The notes under the pieces are model-generated. The model was not told the DNA's origin, did not search any database, and worked only from the letters and a program-made list of their open reading frames with translations. 64,000 nucleotides of DNA, from positions 2,707,461 through 2,771,460 of the forward strand of contig NZ_JAUCGQ010000001.1 of the NCBI RefSeq assembly GCF_030362835.1, in the 5' to 3' direction. Position 1 is the first letter of the stretch. Every line of letters begins with the position of its first letter. Source of the stretch: Cellulomonas alba (GTDB taxonomy: Bacteria; Actinomycetota; Actinomycetes; Actinomycetales; Cellulomonadaceae). The translations under genes and the position numbers were made by a program. This document shows, piece by piece, positions 46,340 through 60,371 of the stretch.

Positions 46340-47086
46340 TCAGGCCTCCGGCCGGGGCTGCAGGGTCAGGAACGGGGCGGGCCCCTCGCGGTGCGGCTCG
46401 TCGTCGCGCCGCGCGTACGCGGCGTCGGCGGCGTACGGGGCGGTGGCCGGGGCGGCCGCGGGCTCATGCGCCGGCTCGGGCGCCGGCTCGGGCGTCGGCA
46501 GGGCAGCCTCCGCGGCGCCGCCGTCAGGGCCGAACAGCGCGGCGTGCGGGTCCGCGGGCTGCTGGTCGCGCTCCCGCTCGCGTTCCCGCTCCCGCTCCGC
46601 CGCCACCTGCGGGCCGAGCAGCGAGGTGGCGAGGTAGCCCGCACCGGCGGCGAGGAGCACCGACGCGGCGCTCGTGGCCGAGGCGGAGACGAACGTCGTC
46701 GGGTCGGCGGCGAACACCGGCTCGTAGGCGCCGACGAGAGCGGCGGCACCGAGGAGCGTCGCCCACAGCGGGATGCGCCCGCCGGTCGCCACGGCGACCG
46801 CGACGCAGAGGGCGAGCACCACGAGCACCGCGACCGCGATGCCGGCCGTCGTGTCGGGCAGGGCGGCCGCGCGCAGCAGGTAGCCGAGCCACGCGGCGGC
46901 GAAGCCGACGCCGAAGGCGCCCGCTCGCTGCGCCGGCGAACGGTCCGGGACGAGGCCGAGCGCCCCGCCCAGCGCGGCCCCGAGCAGCGCGACGTTCTCC
47001 ACGTCGAGGCCGAGGGAACCGGAGAGCAGGACGATCAGCGTCGTCAGGACTGCGAGGACGAGCCCCGCGAGGATGTACCGCCTCAT
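46340..47086 (-). CDS. Multi-helix membrane protein with acidic/proline tail, partner of the repetitive protein
   Basis: 248 residues. Five or six hydrophobic segments (YILAGLVLAVLTTLIVLLSG to about residue 170), then a cytoplasmic tail with a run of alternating Arg/Glu and a Pro/Ala/Glu-rich end. No family is recognised. The ATG at 47086 follows CGAGGTGG; a longer frame upstream has no homology. Its stop is 1 nt from the start of the next gene, so the two are coupled and probably act as one envelope unit. The tandem palindromes upstream suggest tight regulation. Confidence 0.78.
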   Translation of the reverse strand: MRRYILAGLVLAVLTTLIVLLSGSLGLDVENVALLGAALGGALGLVPDRSPAQRAGAFGVGFAAAWLGYLLRAAALPDTTAGIAVAVLVVLALCVAVAVATGGRIPLWATLLGAAALVGAYEPVFAADPTTFVSASATSAASVLLAAGAGYLATSLLGPQVAAERERERERERDQQPADPHAALFGPDGGAAEAALPTPEPAPEPAHEPAAAPATAPYAADAAYARRDDEPHREGPAPFLTLQPRPEA

Positions 47087-47236
47087 GACCACCTCGTTGT
47101 GGGTGCCGCTTTCGGGTGTCCCGGGGACCGGGTGGACATGCGAAGGACCGCCGTCGTTGGCGGTCCCGGGCCGTCCCACCCCGGCGGGACTGGCGGCGTT
47201 CCTATCAAGTCGACGGACCGCCGGGCAATGCGGTAC

Positions 47237-47282
47237 CAGGTAGATACCTGCCGGTATCGGATAAGAGTTACCGATCCGTAAC
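47237..47282 (-). promoter_or_regulatory. Cluster of palindromes in the promoter of the two-gene envelope unit
   Basis: Three inverted repeats in 46 nt: CAGGTAGATACCTG (47237-47250), GATACCTGCCGGTATC (47243-47258, overlapping the first) and GTTACCGATCCGTAAC (47267-47282). The stretch is unusually AT-rich for this DNA and lies 150-200 nt before the start at 47086. It looks like a repressor operator array with embedded -10-like TATC sequences. Confidence 0.6.
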
Positions 47283-47362
47283 CTGGACGTCCGATATGGG
47301 CCGGCTGGGTGACCGTGCGTCCCGTCCGGCCGTCGCCCGGCCGACGGATCCGACGGCGTCCG

Positions 47363-48490
47363 TCAGGCGCCGAGGTACTCCCGCAGGCGCGCCGCGATGT
47401 CGTCCCACTGCCAGTCCGCCTGCGCCCGCGCGCGCCCGAGCGCGCCCATCGCGCGCGCCCGCTCGGGGTCGGTCAGGAGCTCGACGAGCCGCGCCGCGAT
47501 CTCGTCCGGCGAGCGCGGGTCGACGACGAACCCCGTCACGCCGTCGTCCACCGCGTCCGGCGCGCCGCCGGACCGGCCCACGACCACGGGCTTGCCGCAG
47601 GAGGCCGCCTCGAGGAACACGATCCCGAGCCCCTCGGGCTCGAGCCCGAGCAGCCGCGTGCGGGACGGCATCGCGAACACGTCCGCCGCGTCGAAGTACG
47701 GGGGGATGTCGGCCCACGCCACCGGTCCCACGAGGTCGACCGACGACGTCACGCCGTGCCGCTCGGCGAGCTTCGCGAGCTCGTCGCGGTACGGGCCGCC
47801 GCCGACGAGCACGAGCCGCGCGTCCGGCAGCGCACGGAGCACGGCGGGCCAGGCCGCGATCAGCTGGTCCTGCCCCTTGCGTGCGACGAGTCGCGCGGCG
47901 CACACCACGACGGGCGCGTCGCCGAGCCCGCGCTCGGCCCGGATGCGGTCGCCCCCGCAGCCGGGGTGGAACCGCGCCGAGTCGACGCCCGGCGCGAGCC
48001 GCGCCTGCCGCGCGCGACCCGCCGGCGACAGCGCGCGGCCGATCTGGTCGCGGCACCAGCCGGAGATGTACGTGAGCACGTCGACCGAGTCGCCGATCCG
48101 GCGCAGCAGCTGCCGGGTGCCCGGCACGCGCGCCCACCACACCTCGTGCCCGTGCGTGATCGCGACGACGCGCTGAGCGCCAGCGGCCCGTAGCGCCGGC
48201 GCGAGCAGACCGAGCGGGGCCGAGGCGCCGAACAGCACGCGGTCGCACCCGTGGGCGCGGAACGCCGCCACGACGTCACGGCGCACCCGCCCGGTCGGCA
48301 GCAGCATCGAGGTCCGGTCGCGGACCACCGGATAGGGGAGCGTCGCGTCGTAGGCGGTGTCGCCCGGCATCGACGACGTGTAGACGACGACCTCGCCCGG
48401 CGGGAACCGGTCGGCGAGCGCGGCGACGAACGCCTCGATGCCGCCCTGCCGTGTGGGGAAGTCGTTCGTCACGACGAGGGTGCGCGGCAA
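47363..48490 (-). CDS. pimB: GT4 mannosyltransferase PimB'
   Basis: 375 residues. Adds the second mannose to phosphatidylinositol mannoside, using GDP-mannose, on the cytoplasmic face. It matches the PimB' (Rv2188c) pattern: [18 protein letters not shown] at the start, [64 protein letters not shown], and in the nucleotide-binding half VFAMPSRTR plus the Glu pair in [23 protein letters not shown] fold, GT4. The start codon is TTG (48490), preceded by TGGAGG; a TAGGAT -10 box lies about 40 nt upstream. Confidence 0.9.
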   Translation of the reverse strand: MPRTLVVTNDFPTRQGGIEAFVAALADRFPPGEVVVYTSSMPGDTAYDATLPYPVVRDRTSMLLPTGRVRRDVVAAFRAHGCDRVLFGASAPLGLLAPALRAAGAQRVVAITHGHEVWWARVPGTRQLLRRIGDSVDVLTYISGWCRDQIGRALSPAGRARQARLAPGVDSARFHPGCGGDRIRAERGLGDAPVVVCAARLVARKGQDQLIAAWPAVLRALPDARLVLVGGGPYRDELAKLAERHGVTSSVDLVGPVAWADIPPYFDAADVFAMPSRTRLLGLEPEGLGIVFLEAASCGKPVVVGRSGGAPDAVDDGVTGFVVDPRSPDEIAARLVELLTDPERARAMGALGRARAQADWQWDDIAARLREYLGA

Positions 48491-48748
48491 CAGGACCTCC
48501 AGCTCGACCAGGGCGCGCCCATCCTAGGAGCCGCGCGGAGGGGCCAGGCGGGACCGGCGGCGCCGGGGCCGATCGGCGTCGGACGAGGTCGGGTCAAGGT
48601 CAGGGGTCAGGGCAGGGGTCAAGGTCGGGTGGGCGTCGGGATGATTTCGACCCCCGTCCCCGTTCTGGCACAATGGTCCGTCGGTCTTCCGGTTCACCCG
48701 TGCGAGTCACGCCGGGACCCGGAGACATCTCACCAAGGAGAAACCCCC
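48491..48748. promoter_or_regulatory. Divergent region of pimB and rpmE with short direct repeats
   Basis: 258 nt without a gene. It holds three near-copies of a 12-13 nt unit (GGGTCAAGGTCAG type) at about 48591-48626 and a possible rpmE -10 element CACAAT around 48669. Both genes read outward. The repeats could bind a regulator; no match to a known box was seen. Confidence 0.5.
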
Positions 48749-48961
48749 GTGAAGTCTGGTATCCACCCGGAGTACGTGGTCACTGAGGTCACGTGCACCT
48801 GCGGCAACACCTTCGTGACGCGCTCGACCGTGACGAGCGGCAAGATCCACGCCGACGTCTGCAGCGCGTGCCACCCGTTCTACACGGGCAAGCAGAAGAT
48901 CCTCGACACCGGCGGCCGCGTGGCCCGCTTCGAGGCTCGCTACGGCAAGAAGGCCAACTAG
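48749..48961 (+). CDS. rpmE: 50S ribosomal protein bL31 (zinc-binding form)
   Basis: 70 residues. It has the zinc-form cysteine set: CTC near residue 16-18 ([13 protein letters not shown]) and CSAC near 36-39 ([13 protein letters not shown]). The C-terminal [12 protein letters not shown] is conserved. GTG start behind AAGGAG. Follows rho in most actinobacteria; here about 7 kb of other genes lie between them. A multi-stage hairpin follows its stop. Confidence 0.97.
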   Translation: MKSGIHPEYVVTEVTCTCGNTFVTRSTVTSGKIHADVCSACHPFYTGKQKILDTGGRVARFEARYGKKAN

Positions 48962-48967
48962 CTCATC

Positions 48968-49035
48968 CGCAGCGCCGGCACCCGGCGCGGACGACTGCCC
49001 TCCATGGCAGTGTCCGCCAGGGTGCCGGCGCTGCG
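48968..49035 (+). terminator. Three-tier hairpin between rpmE and prfA
   Basis: Outer 16-bp perfect stem (48968-48983 with 49020-49035), middle GCGGAC/GTCCGC (48987-48992 with 49012-49017), inner ACTGCC/GGCAGT (48994-48999 with 49006-49011). Strong terminator or RNA-stabilising element. Confidence 0.75.
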
Positions 49036-49128
49036 TCGTTGTGCGCGCGTGACGCGCACCGGGCGCCCGGCCACCGCGCGGGGCGCGCAGCCTGACGGGC
49101 CACCGCGCCCGCACCGAGGAGGTGCACC

Positions 49129-50223
49129 GTGAGCGACGCGTTCGCCGCCGCCCAGCCGCTGCTCGCCGAGCACGCGCAGATCGAGGCGCAGCTGGCGGAC
49201 CCCGCGGTGCACGCGGACGCCGCGCTCGCCCGCCGGCTCGGCCGGCGCTACGCCGAGCTGGGCCGCGTCAGCGCCGCCTACCAGGCCTGGCGGTCCGCGC
49301 AGGACGACGCCGAGGCCGCGGCCGAGCTCGCGGAGCTCGACGACGAGTTCGCCGCCGCGCTCCCCGGCCTCCGTGACGCGGCGGCCGTCGCCGCCGAGCG
49401 CCTGCGTCGCGTGCTCGTCCCGCGCGACCCGGACGACGCGCGCGACGTGATCCTCGAGGTCAAGGCCGGCGAGGGCGGCGAGGAGTCCGCGCTGTTCGCG
49501 GGCGACCTGCTGCGCATGTACACGCGGTACGCCGAGCGCATGGGCTGGGCGGTCCAGGTGCTCGGCTCGACCGACTCCGACCTCGGCGGTGTCAAGGACG
49601 CGCAGGTCGCGATCAAGGCCCGCTCCGCCGCAGCGCCGGAGGACGGCGTGTGGGCGCACCTGAAGTACGAGGGCGGCGTGCACCGCGTCCAGCGCGTGCC
49701 GGTCACCGAGTCCCAGGGCCGCATCCACACGTCGGCCGCGGGCGTGCTCGTCTTCCCCGAGGCGGACGACGAGGGCGAGGTCGAGATCGACCCGAACGAC
49801 CTGCGCATCGACGTCTTCCGCTCGTCCGGCCCGGGTGGGCAGTCGGTCAACACGACCGACTCGGCGGTCCGCATCACGCACCTGCCGACCGGCATCGTCG
49901 TCTCGATGCAGAACGAGAAGTCGCAGCTGCAGAACCGCGAGGCGGGCATGCGCGTGCTCCGGGCCCGGCTGCTCGCCGCGCGTCAGGAGGCCGCGGAGGC
50001 CGCCGCGAGCGAGGCGCGCCGCAGCCAGGTCCGCACCGTCGACCGCTCCGAGCGCATCCGGACGTACAACTTCCCCGAGAACCGCATCGCCGACCACCGC
50101 ACCGGGTACAAGGCCTACAACCTCGACCAGGTGCTCGCGGGCGACCTCGGGCCCGTCGTCGCGTCGGCGGTCGAGGCGGACGAGGCGGCGCGGCTCGCCG
50201 CCGCGGCGGGTGGCACCGCGTGA
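49129..50223 (+). CDS. prfA: Peptide chain release factor 1
   Basis: 364 residues; releases peptides at UAA and UAG. The GGQ loop is in [16 protein letters not shown] at about residue 236, with [15 protein letters not shown] and the codon-recognition region (PxT type) upstream, and [16 protein letters not shown] downstream. The GTG start follows GAGGAGGTG. It overlaps the next gene by 4 nt (GTGA), coupling it to the methylase that modifies its glutamine. Confidence 0.97.
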   Translation: MSDAFAAAQPLLAEHAQIEAQLADPAVHADAALARRLGRRYAELGRVSAAYQAWRSAQDDAEAAAELAELDDEFAAALPGLRDAAAVAAERLRRVLVPRDPDDARDVILEVKAGEGGEESALFAGDLLRMYTRYAERMGWAVQVLGSTDSDLGGVKDAQVAIKARSAAAPEDGVWAHLKYEGGVHRVQRVPVTESQGRIHTSAAGVLVFPEADDEGEVEIDPNDLRIDVFRSSGPGGQSVNTTDSAVRITHLPTGIVVSMQNEKSQLQNREAGMRVLRARLLAARQEAAEAAASEARRSQVRTVDRSERIRTYNFPENRIADHRTGYKAYNLDQVLAGDLGPVVASAVEADEAARLAAAAGGTA

Positions 50224-51167
50224 CGGGCGAACCCGCGCTGACGGCGGGCGCCGCGTCCGCGCGGCGTGCTCCCGGGGTGCGCGCTCTGGTCGACGGCGCC
50301 ACGCACGTGCTCGACGAGGCGGGCGTCCCGTCGCCGCGCGTCGACGCGGTCGCGCTCGCGGCGCACGCGCTCGGCCTCGCGCGTCTCGAGCTCGCCCTCG
50401 CGCCCGACCCGGCGCCCGAGGGGTTCGCCCCTGCGTACGCGGCGCTCGTCGACCGCCGCCGGCGTCGCGAGCCGCTGCAGCACATCGTCGGCGAGGCGGC
50501 GTTCCGGTACCTGACCCTCGCGGTCGAGCCGGGCGTGTTCGTGCCGCGCCCGGAGACCGAGGTCGTCGCGCAGGCTGCCGTGGACGAGGCCGTGCGCCTC
50601 GCGGCCGCGGGGGGTGCGCCTCTCGTCGTGGACCTGTGCACCGGCACGGGTGCCATCGCGCTCGCGGTCGCGACCGAGGTGCCTGCGGCGCGGGTCGTGG
50701 CCGTCGACGCGTCACCTTCCGCGGTGGCGCTCACCCGCCGGAACGCCGCCGCGACGGGTGCGGGGGACGTGCGCGTCGAGCTCGGCGTGGTCGGCGGGCC
50801 CGGGTTGCTCGCCGACCTCGACGGCCTCGTCGACGTCGTCGTCTCGAACCCGCCCTACATCCCGCCGGACGCCGAGCCCGTGGACCCCGAGGTCCGCGAC
50901 CACGACCCCGACCTCGCGCTCTACGGCGGCGGCGTCGACGGCCTCGACGTTCCGCGGGCCGTGATCGCGACCGCGGCGCGGCTGCTGGGGCCCGGCGGCC
51001 TGCTCGTCATGGAGCACGCGGAGGTGCAGGACGCCGCGGCCCGCGACGCCGCGAGCGCGACCGCCGCCTTCGTGGACGTCGAGACGCGCGCCGACCTGAC
51101 GGGCCGCCCGCGCATGCTCGTGGCACGCCGCTCCACCGACGGGCGCGTGGAAGGATCGCAGGCGTGA
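50220..51167 (+). CDS. prmC: Release factor glutamine methyltransferase
   Basis: 315 residues. Methylates the Gln of the GGQ loop in release factors using S-adenosylmethionine. Visible: LRR-like N-domain ([21 protein letters not shown] style), [21 protein letters not shown]-binding [14 protein letters not shown], and the NPPY motif near residue 210. GTG start inside the prfA stop; its own TGA overlaps the next GTG, so prfA-prmC-tsaC are translated as a chain. Confidence 0.95.
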   Translation: MTGEPALTAGAASARRAPGVRALVDGATHVLDEAGVPSPRVDAVALAAHALGLARLELALAPDPAPEGFAPAYAALVDRRRRREPLQHIVGEAAFRYLTLAVEPGVFVPRPETEVVAQAAVDEAVRLAAAGGAPLVVDLCTGTGAIALAVATEVPAARVVAVDASPSAVALTRRNAAATGAGDVRVELGVVGGPGLLADLDGLVDVVVSNPPYIPPDAEPVDPEVRDHDPDLALYGGGVDGLDVPRAVIATAARLLGPGGLLVMEHAEVQDAAARDAASATAAFVDVETRADLTGRPRMLVARRSTDGRVEGSQA

Positions 51168-51838
51168 GCGAGCGCATCCGACCTGCCCATGACGCGGCGA
51201 CCTGGGGCCCGGCGCTCGACGAAGCCGTCAACGTGCTCGGGCGCGGGGAGCTCGTCGTGCTGCCCACCGACACGGTCTACGGGATCGGCGCCGACGCGTT
51301 CGCGCCCACGGCGGTGCAGGCACTGCTCGACGCGAAGGGCCGTGGCCGGCAGATGCCGCCCCCCGTGCTGATCGGCGACGCGCGCACGCTCGACGGGCTC
51401 GCCACCGACGTGCCGGAGGCCGCGCGCGCGCTCGCGGAGGCGTTCTGGCCGGGCGGCCTGACGATCATCGTCCAGGCGCAGCCGTCGCTCGCGTGGGACC
51501 TGGGGGAGACGCGCGGCACCGTCGCGCTGCGCATGCCCGACCACCCGACGGCGCTCGCCCTGCTGCGTCGCACCGGCCCGCTCGCGGTCTCGAGCGCCAA
51601 CCGCACCGGCTCCGAGGCCGCGGTCACCGCTGCCGGCGCGTACGAGCAGCTCGGCGACGCGGTCGCGCTCTACCTCGACGCGGGCGACGCGCCCGGCCAG
51701 GTGGCCTCGACCATCGTCGACGCCACCGGTGCGACGCTGCGCGTCGTGCGAGCCGGCGCCATCACGCTCGAGCAGCTGCGCGCGGTCGCGCCGGTCGAGG
51801 GCGCCGCCCCGCCGCCGGACGAGGGCGCCGCCGGATGA
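51164..51838 (+). CDS. tsaC: L-threonylcarbamoyladenylate synthase (Sua5/YrdC/YciO family)
   Basis: 224 residues. Makes the threonylcarbamoyl-AMP used for the t6A modification of ANN-reading tRNAs. Visible: LVVLPTDTVYGIGADAF, KGRGRQMPPPVLIGD, WPGGLTIIV, ALRMPDHPTALALL, and SSANRTGSEAAVTA. No C-terminal Sua5 domain, so the short TsaC type, with a Pro-rich end. GTG start overlaps prmC by 4 nt; the stop overlaps the next ATG. Confidence 0.94.
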   Translation: MSERIRPAHDAATWGPALDEAVNVLGRGELVVLPTDTVYGIGADAFAPTAVQALLDAKGRGRQMPPPVLIGDARTLDGLATDVPEAARALAEAFWPGGLTIIVQAQPSLAWDLGETRGTVALRMPDHPTALALLRRTGPLAVSSANRTGSEAAVTAAGAYEQLGDAVALYLDAGDAPGQVASTIVDATGATLRVVRAGAITLEQLRAVAPVEGAAPPPDEGAAG

Positions 51839-53088
51839 GGGTCTACGCGCTGGTCCTCGTCATCGCCGCGACGGTCGCCTACCTGATGACGCCGCTCGCC
51901 CGCTGGTGCGCGCTGCGGTGGGGCGCGATCACCGCGGTGCGTGACCGCGACGTGCACGCGATCCCGACGCCCCGCCTCGGAGGCATGGCGATGTTCGCGG
52001 GCATGGCGGTCGCGATCGTCATGGCGAGCCGGCTGCCGTTCCTCGCGGGCGTGTACGACAACACCCGCGCGCTGGTCGGCATCTTCGGCGGGGCCGCGCT
52101 CGTCTGCGCGCTGGGCGTCGCGGACGACATCTGGGACCTCGACTGGCTGACGAAGCTCATCGGCCAGGTGCTCGCGGCGGGCTTCCTCGCGTGGCAGGGC
52201 GTCCAGCTCTACCAGCTGCCGATCGGCGGTGTGACGGTCGGCTCGACGCGCGTCTGGACCTTCCTCACGGTCGTCACCGTCGTGATCGCCATGAACGCCG
52301 TCAACTTCGTCGACGGCCTCGACGGGCTCGCGGCGGGAGTGCTCGCGATCGGCGGGTCGGCGTTCTTCCTGTACTCGTACCTGCTGACGCGCGACGCGCA
52401 GACCAGCTACGCGAGCCTCGCGACCCTGGTGCTCGCGGTGCTCGTCGGCGCGTGCCTCGGCTTCCTGCCGCACAACGTGTACCCGGCGCGCATCTTCATG
52501 GGCGACTCGGGGGCGATGCTCCTCGGCTTCGTCATGTCCGCGGCCGCGATCGTCGTCACGGGCCAGATCGACCCCGAGCAGGTCAACGAGCGGGCGTCGT
52601 TCCCGGCGTTCGTGCCGATGCTGCTGCCGTTCGCGGTCCTGCTGCTGCCGCTGCTCGACATGGGGCTCGCGATCGTCCGGCGCGTCGGCGCGGGCAAGTC
52701 GCCGTTCCATCCCGATCGCATGCACCTGCACCACCGCCTGCTCGGCCTGGGCCACAGCCACCGTCGCGCGGTCGCGATCATGTGGCTCTGGACGGCCGTG
52801 TTCGCGTTCGGCGCGGCGGCCCTCGTGCGCTTCGAGCGGTCGACGGTGCTCTGGATGCTCGGCGGCGGGGTGCTCGTCGCGCTGCTGCTGACGCTCGGCC
52901 CGCTGCGTGGCCGGCCGCGTCAGGTGCCGAGCGAGGGCGGCGGCCCGGGCGGCTCCGGCGGCCCCGGCGTGCCCGAGGTGCCCGCCGCGCCGGTCGTGCC
53001 GACCGCGTCGCCGGCGTCGAACGACCCCGTCCCACCCCCCACGTCGGCGCGTCCCGCCGTCCGCACCAACCCGGAGAGAGCCCGATGA
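51835..53088 (+). CDS. wecA: UDP-GlcNAc/GalNAc:polyprenyl-phosphate sugar-1-phosphate transferase (WecA/Rfe type)
   Basis: 417 residues, ten or eleven membrane segments, then a Pro/Gly/Ala tail of about 60. Loads GlcNAc-1-phosphate on decaprenyl phosphate, the first step of wall linker or glycan synthesis. Family signs: IPTPRLGGMAMF, the catalytic Asp pair in LGVADDIWDLDWL, NAVNFVDGLDGLAAG, FMGDSGAMLLG, and the HLHHRLLGLGHSHRR loop. ATG overlaps the tsaC stop (ATGA), and its own stop overlaps the next start. Same place as rfe (Rv1302) before the ATP synthase genes. Confidence 0.95.
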   Translation: MRVYALVLVIAATVAYLMTPLARWCALRWGAITAVRDRDVHAIPTPRLGGMAMFAGMAVAIVMASRLPFLAGVYDNTRALVGIFGGAALVCALGVADDIWDLDWLTKLIGQVLAAGFLAWQGVQLYQLPIGGVTVGSTRVWTFLTVVTVVIAMNAVNFVDGLDGLAAGVLAIGGSAFFLYSYLLTRDAQTSYASLATLVLAVLVGACLGFLPHNVYPARIFMGDSGAMLLGFVMSAAAIVVTGQIDPEQVNERASFPAFVPMLLPFAVLLLPLLDMGLAIVRRVGAGKSPFHPDRMHLHHRLLGLGHSHRRAVAIMWLWTAVFAFGAAALVRFERSTVLWMLGGGVLVALLLTLGPLRGRPRQVPSEGGGPGGSGGPGVPEVPAAPVVPTASPASNDPVPPPTSARPAVRTNPERAR

Positions 53089-53582
53089 CGACGCCGTCCG
53101 ACGCCGCCAGGCCACGTCCGAGCCTCGCGGCCGCGAAGCAGTCGTTCCGGCTGGCGCTGCGCGACATGGTGGTGCTGCTCGTCGTCGTGCTCGTGCTGGG
53201 GGTGGGTGTCGGCGCCCTGGTCGCCGGCGCCGAGGGCGTCTGGGGCGCGCTGCTCGGGGTGGCGATCGCGCTCGTGTTCTCGGGCACGACGGTGGTGTCC
53301 GTCCTGCGGACGGCGGACGACCCACCCGCGCGGGCCGTCACCGTGATCATGGGCCTGTGGCTCGCGAAGCTCGTGCTCGTCTTCGTCGTGCTCGCCGTGC
53401 TCTCGCGGTTCGACTTCTACAGCCGCCCGGTGCTCGGCGTCGTGCTGATCGTCGGGGTCGTCGGATCGGCGTACCTGGACCTTCGCGCCGTGCAGCGGAC
53501 GCGTGCCGTCTACACGGACGCGGACCCCGTCCGACCCCCTGGCTCGACCTCCGACGGCGGTCCGGACCTGGCTGGCTCATAG
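53085..53582 (+). CDS. AtpI-like small membrane protein upstream of the ATP synthase genes
   Basis: 165 residues with four hydrophobic helices (VVLLVVVLVLGVGVGALVAG, LLGVAIALVFSGTTVV, VIMGLWLAKLVLVFVVLAVL, PVLGVVLIVGVVGSAYL) and hydrophilic ends. Position and helix layout match the AtpI/Rv1303-type protein that helps assemble the c-ring. Sequence identity to AtpI itself is low, so the name is kept descriptive. It overlaps wecA by 4 nt and ends 90 nt before atpB. Confidence 0.75.
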   Translation: MTTPSDAARPRPSLAAAKQSFRLALRDMVVLLVVVLVLGVGVGALVAGAEGVWGALLGVAIALVFSGTTVVSVLRTADDPPARAVTVIMGLWLAKLVLVFVVLAVLSRFDFYSRPVLGVVLIVGVVGSAYLDLRAVQRTRAVYTDADPVRPPGSTSDGGPDLAGS

Positions 53583-53584
53583 GT

Positions 53585-53590
53585 TAGGCT
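53585..53590 (+). promoter_or_regulatory. Candidate -10 box (TAGGCT) of the atp operon, within an iron-box-like sequence
   Basis: TAGGCT lies in ATAGGTTAGGCT (53579-53590) just after the atpI-like stop. The first 12 positions match the left half of the IdeR box, but the right half does not. The leader to atpB is about 80 nt. Confidence 0.4.
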
Positions 53591-53672
53591 TTCGCCAACC
53601 ACGAAGGCCCAGCGTCCTTGGGCGTGCCCGCGACGACGAGGGCACGCAGGCGCCAGACCCCAGGAGACAGCC

Positions 53673-55361
<1,689 letters not shown>

Positions 55362-55362
<1 letters not shown>

Positions 55363-56174
55363 TGCGCGGAACGAGCCGGGCGTCGCTCGCGGCGGCGGAG
55401 GAGCGGTGGGAGCCGGTCCTGCAGGCCGCGGGCGCGCAGTCGTCGGACCTCGGCGAGCAGCTGTTCGCCGTCGTCGACGCGCTCGACTCGTCCGGCTCGC
55501 TGCGCCGGACGCTCGCCGACCCGTCGATCGAGGGTGACGCGAAGGCCGCTCTGGCGGCGCGCCTGCTGGCGAACGCGGACCCGCGGGTCGTCGAGGCCGT
55601 GCAGGGGCTGGTCCGGTCGCGCTGGTCGGCGGACGGCGACCTCGCCGAGTCGGCCGAGCACCTCGCGTTCCACGCGCTGCTCGCCCGGGCGGAGTCGGAG
55701 GGCGCCCTCGGTCAGGTCGAGGACGAGCTGTTCCGGCTCTCGCGGGCACTCATCGGGCAGCGCGAGGTGCGCCGGACGCTGTTCGACACCTCGATCCCGG
55801 CGGACGCGCGCGCCGGCCTCGTCGACCAGATCCTGGCCGGCCGCACGCACGAGGTCACCGCGCTGGTCGCGCGTCGGCTGGCCGCCCAGCCGCGCGGGCG
55901 CCGCTACGTCGCGGCGCTCGGCCACCTGTCCGACCTCATCGCGGCGCGCCGCCAGCGCGCGGTCGCCCTGGTGACGACGGCCTCGCCGCTGTCCGACGCG
56001 CAGCGGGACCGCCTCGCGGCGATCCTCGAGCGCGCCTACGGCCGGGTGGTCCAGGTCAACACCGTGCTCGACCCGCACGTCATCGGCGGCCTGCGCATCC
56101 AGGTGGGTGCCGAGGTGGTCGACGCGACCGTCCTGTCGCGCCTGGCCGACGCCCGCCGACGACTTGCCAGCTGA
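55362..56174 (+). CDS. atpH: ATP synthase delta subunit
   Basis: 270 residues, longer than the about 180 of E. coli but normal for Micrococcales, with an added helical middle. The C-terminal part [20 protein letters not shown] with [20 protein letters not shown] is the conserved delta signature. Links the outer stalk to F1. ATG overlaps the atpF stop. It is not fused to subunit b as in mycobacteria. Confidence 0.94.
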
Positions 56175-56236
56175 CGCGCTCCGCGCGCACCACAGACCGC
56201 ACGCACGCACCGCGTGCGCAACCGAGGAGAGAAGCA

Positions 56237-57865
<1,629 letters not shown>

Positions 57866-57867
57866 CG

Positions 57868-58767
57868 ATGGCAGGTTCCCAGCGGATCTACCGCCAGCGC
57901 ATCAAGTCCACGCAGTCGCTGAAGAAGATGTTCCGTGCGCAGGAGCTCATCGCGGCTTCGCGCATCGGGCGCGCTCGCGACCGCGTGAGCATGGCTGCGC
58001 CGTACTCGCGGGCGATCACGCGGGCCGTCTCGGCGGTGGCGACGCACTCGAACACGTCGCACCCGTTCCTCGTCGAGCGTGACGACACGAACCGCGTCGC
58101 GGTGCTGCTCATCGCGTCGGACCGCGGCATGGCGGGCGCCTACTCGGCGTCGGTCATCCGCGAGACGGAGCGGCTCATCGAGCGGCTCGAGCACGAGGGC
58201 AAGCAGGTCGTGCTCTACGTCTCGGGACGCCGTGCGGTGACGTACTACACGTTCCGCGGGCGCGACGTCGAGGGTTCGTGGACGGGCCACTCGGACGCGC
58301 CGTCGACCGACATCGCCGGCGAGATCTCCGAGGTCCTGCTCGACGCGTTCCGCGCGCCGGCCGACCAGGGCGGCGTCGCCGAGGTGCACATCGTGTTCAC
58401 GCAGTTCGTGAACATGGTGACGCAGCGTCCGCGCGTCATCCGGCTGCTGCCGCTCGAGGTCGTCGAGGGCGTCGAGCCCGCCGACGACCGCGAGCAGCTG
58501 CCGCTGTACGAGTTCGAGCCGGACCCGGCCGTCGTGCTCGACGCGCTGCTGCCGCGGTACGTGCGCAGCCGCATCTACGCGAGCCTCCTGCAGGCGGCGG
58601 CCTCCGAGCTCGCCGCGCGTCAGCGGGCCATGCACACCGCGACCGACAACGCGGAGGACCTCATCCGCACCTACACCCGGCTGGCCAACCAGGCCCGCCA
58701 GGGCGAGATCACCCAGGAGATCAGCGAGATCGTCTCGGGCGCGGACGCGCTCGCCTCGGCCAGCTGA
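57868..58767 (+). CDS. atpG: ATP synthase subunit gamma
   Basis: 299 residues, rotor shaft of F1. N-terminal [21 protein letters not shown] and C-terminal [21 protein letters not shown] with [20 protein letters not shown] are the two conserved coiled-coil ends. ATG 2 nt past the atpA stop. Confidence 0.97.
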   Translation: MAGSQRIYRQRIKSTQSLKKMFRAQELIAASRIGRARDRVSMAAPYSRAITRAVSAVATHSNTSHPFLVERDDTNRVAVLLIASDRGMAGAYSASVIRETERLIERLEHEGKQVVLYVSGRRAVTYYTFRGRDVEGSWTGHSDAPSTDIAGEISEVLLDAFRAPADQGGVAEVHIVFTQFVNMVTQRPRVIRLLPLEVVEGVEPADDREQLPLYEFEPDPAVVLDALLPRYVRSRIYASLLQAAASELAARQRAMHTATDNAEDLIRTYTRLANQARQGEITQEISEIVSGADALASAS

Positions 58768-60303
<1,536 letters not shown>

Positions 60304-60314
60304 CGACCTCGCCG

Positions 60315-60346
60315 CGCGGGGCGTCCGGCTGACCGGGCGCCCCGCG
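60315..60346 (+). other. Hairpin between atpD and atpC
   Basis: A 14-bp stem with one wobble pair (60315-60328 with 60333-60346) and loop CTGA, 26 nt before the atpC start. It may stabilise the atpD end or lower atpC expression. Confidence 0.65.
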
Positions 60347-60371
60347 ACGCACACGTGGGAAAGGAGGGTCC

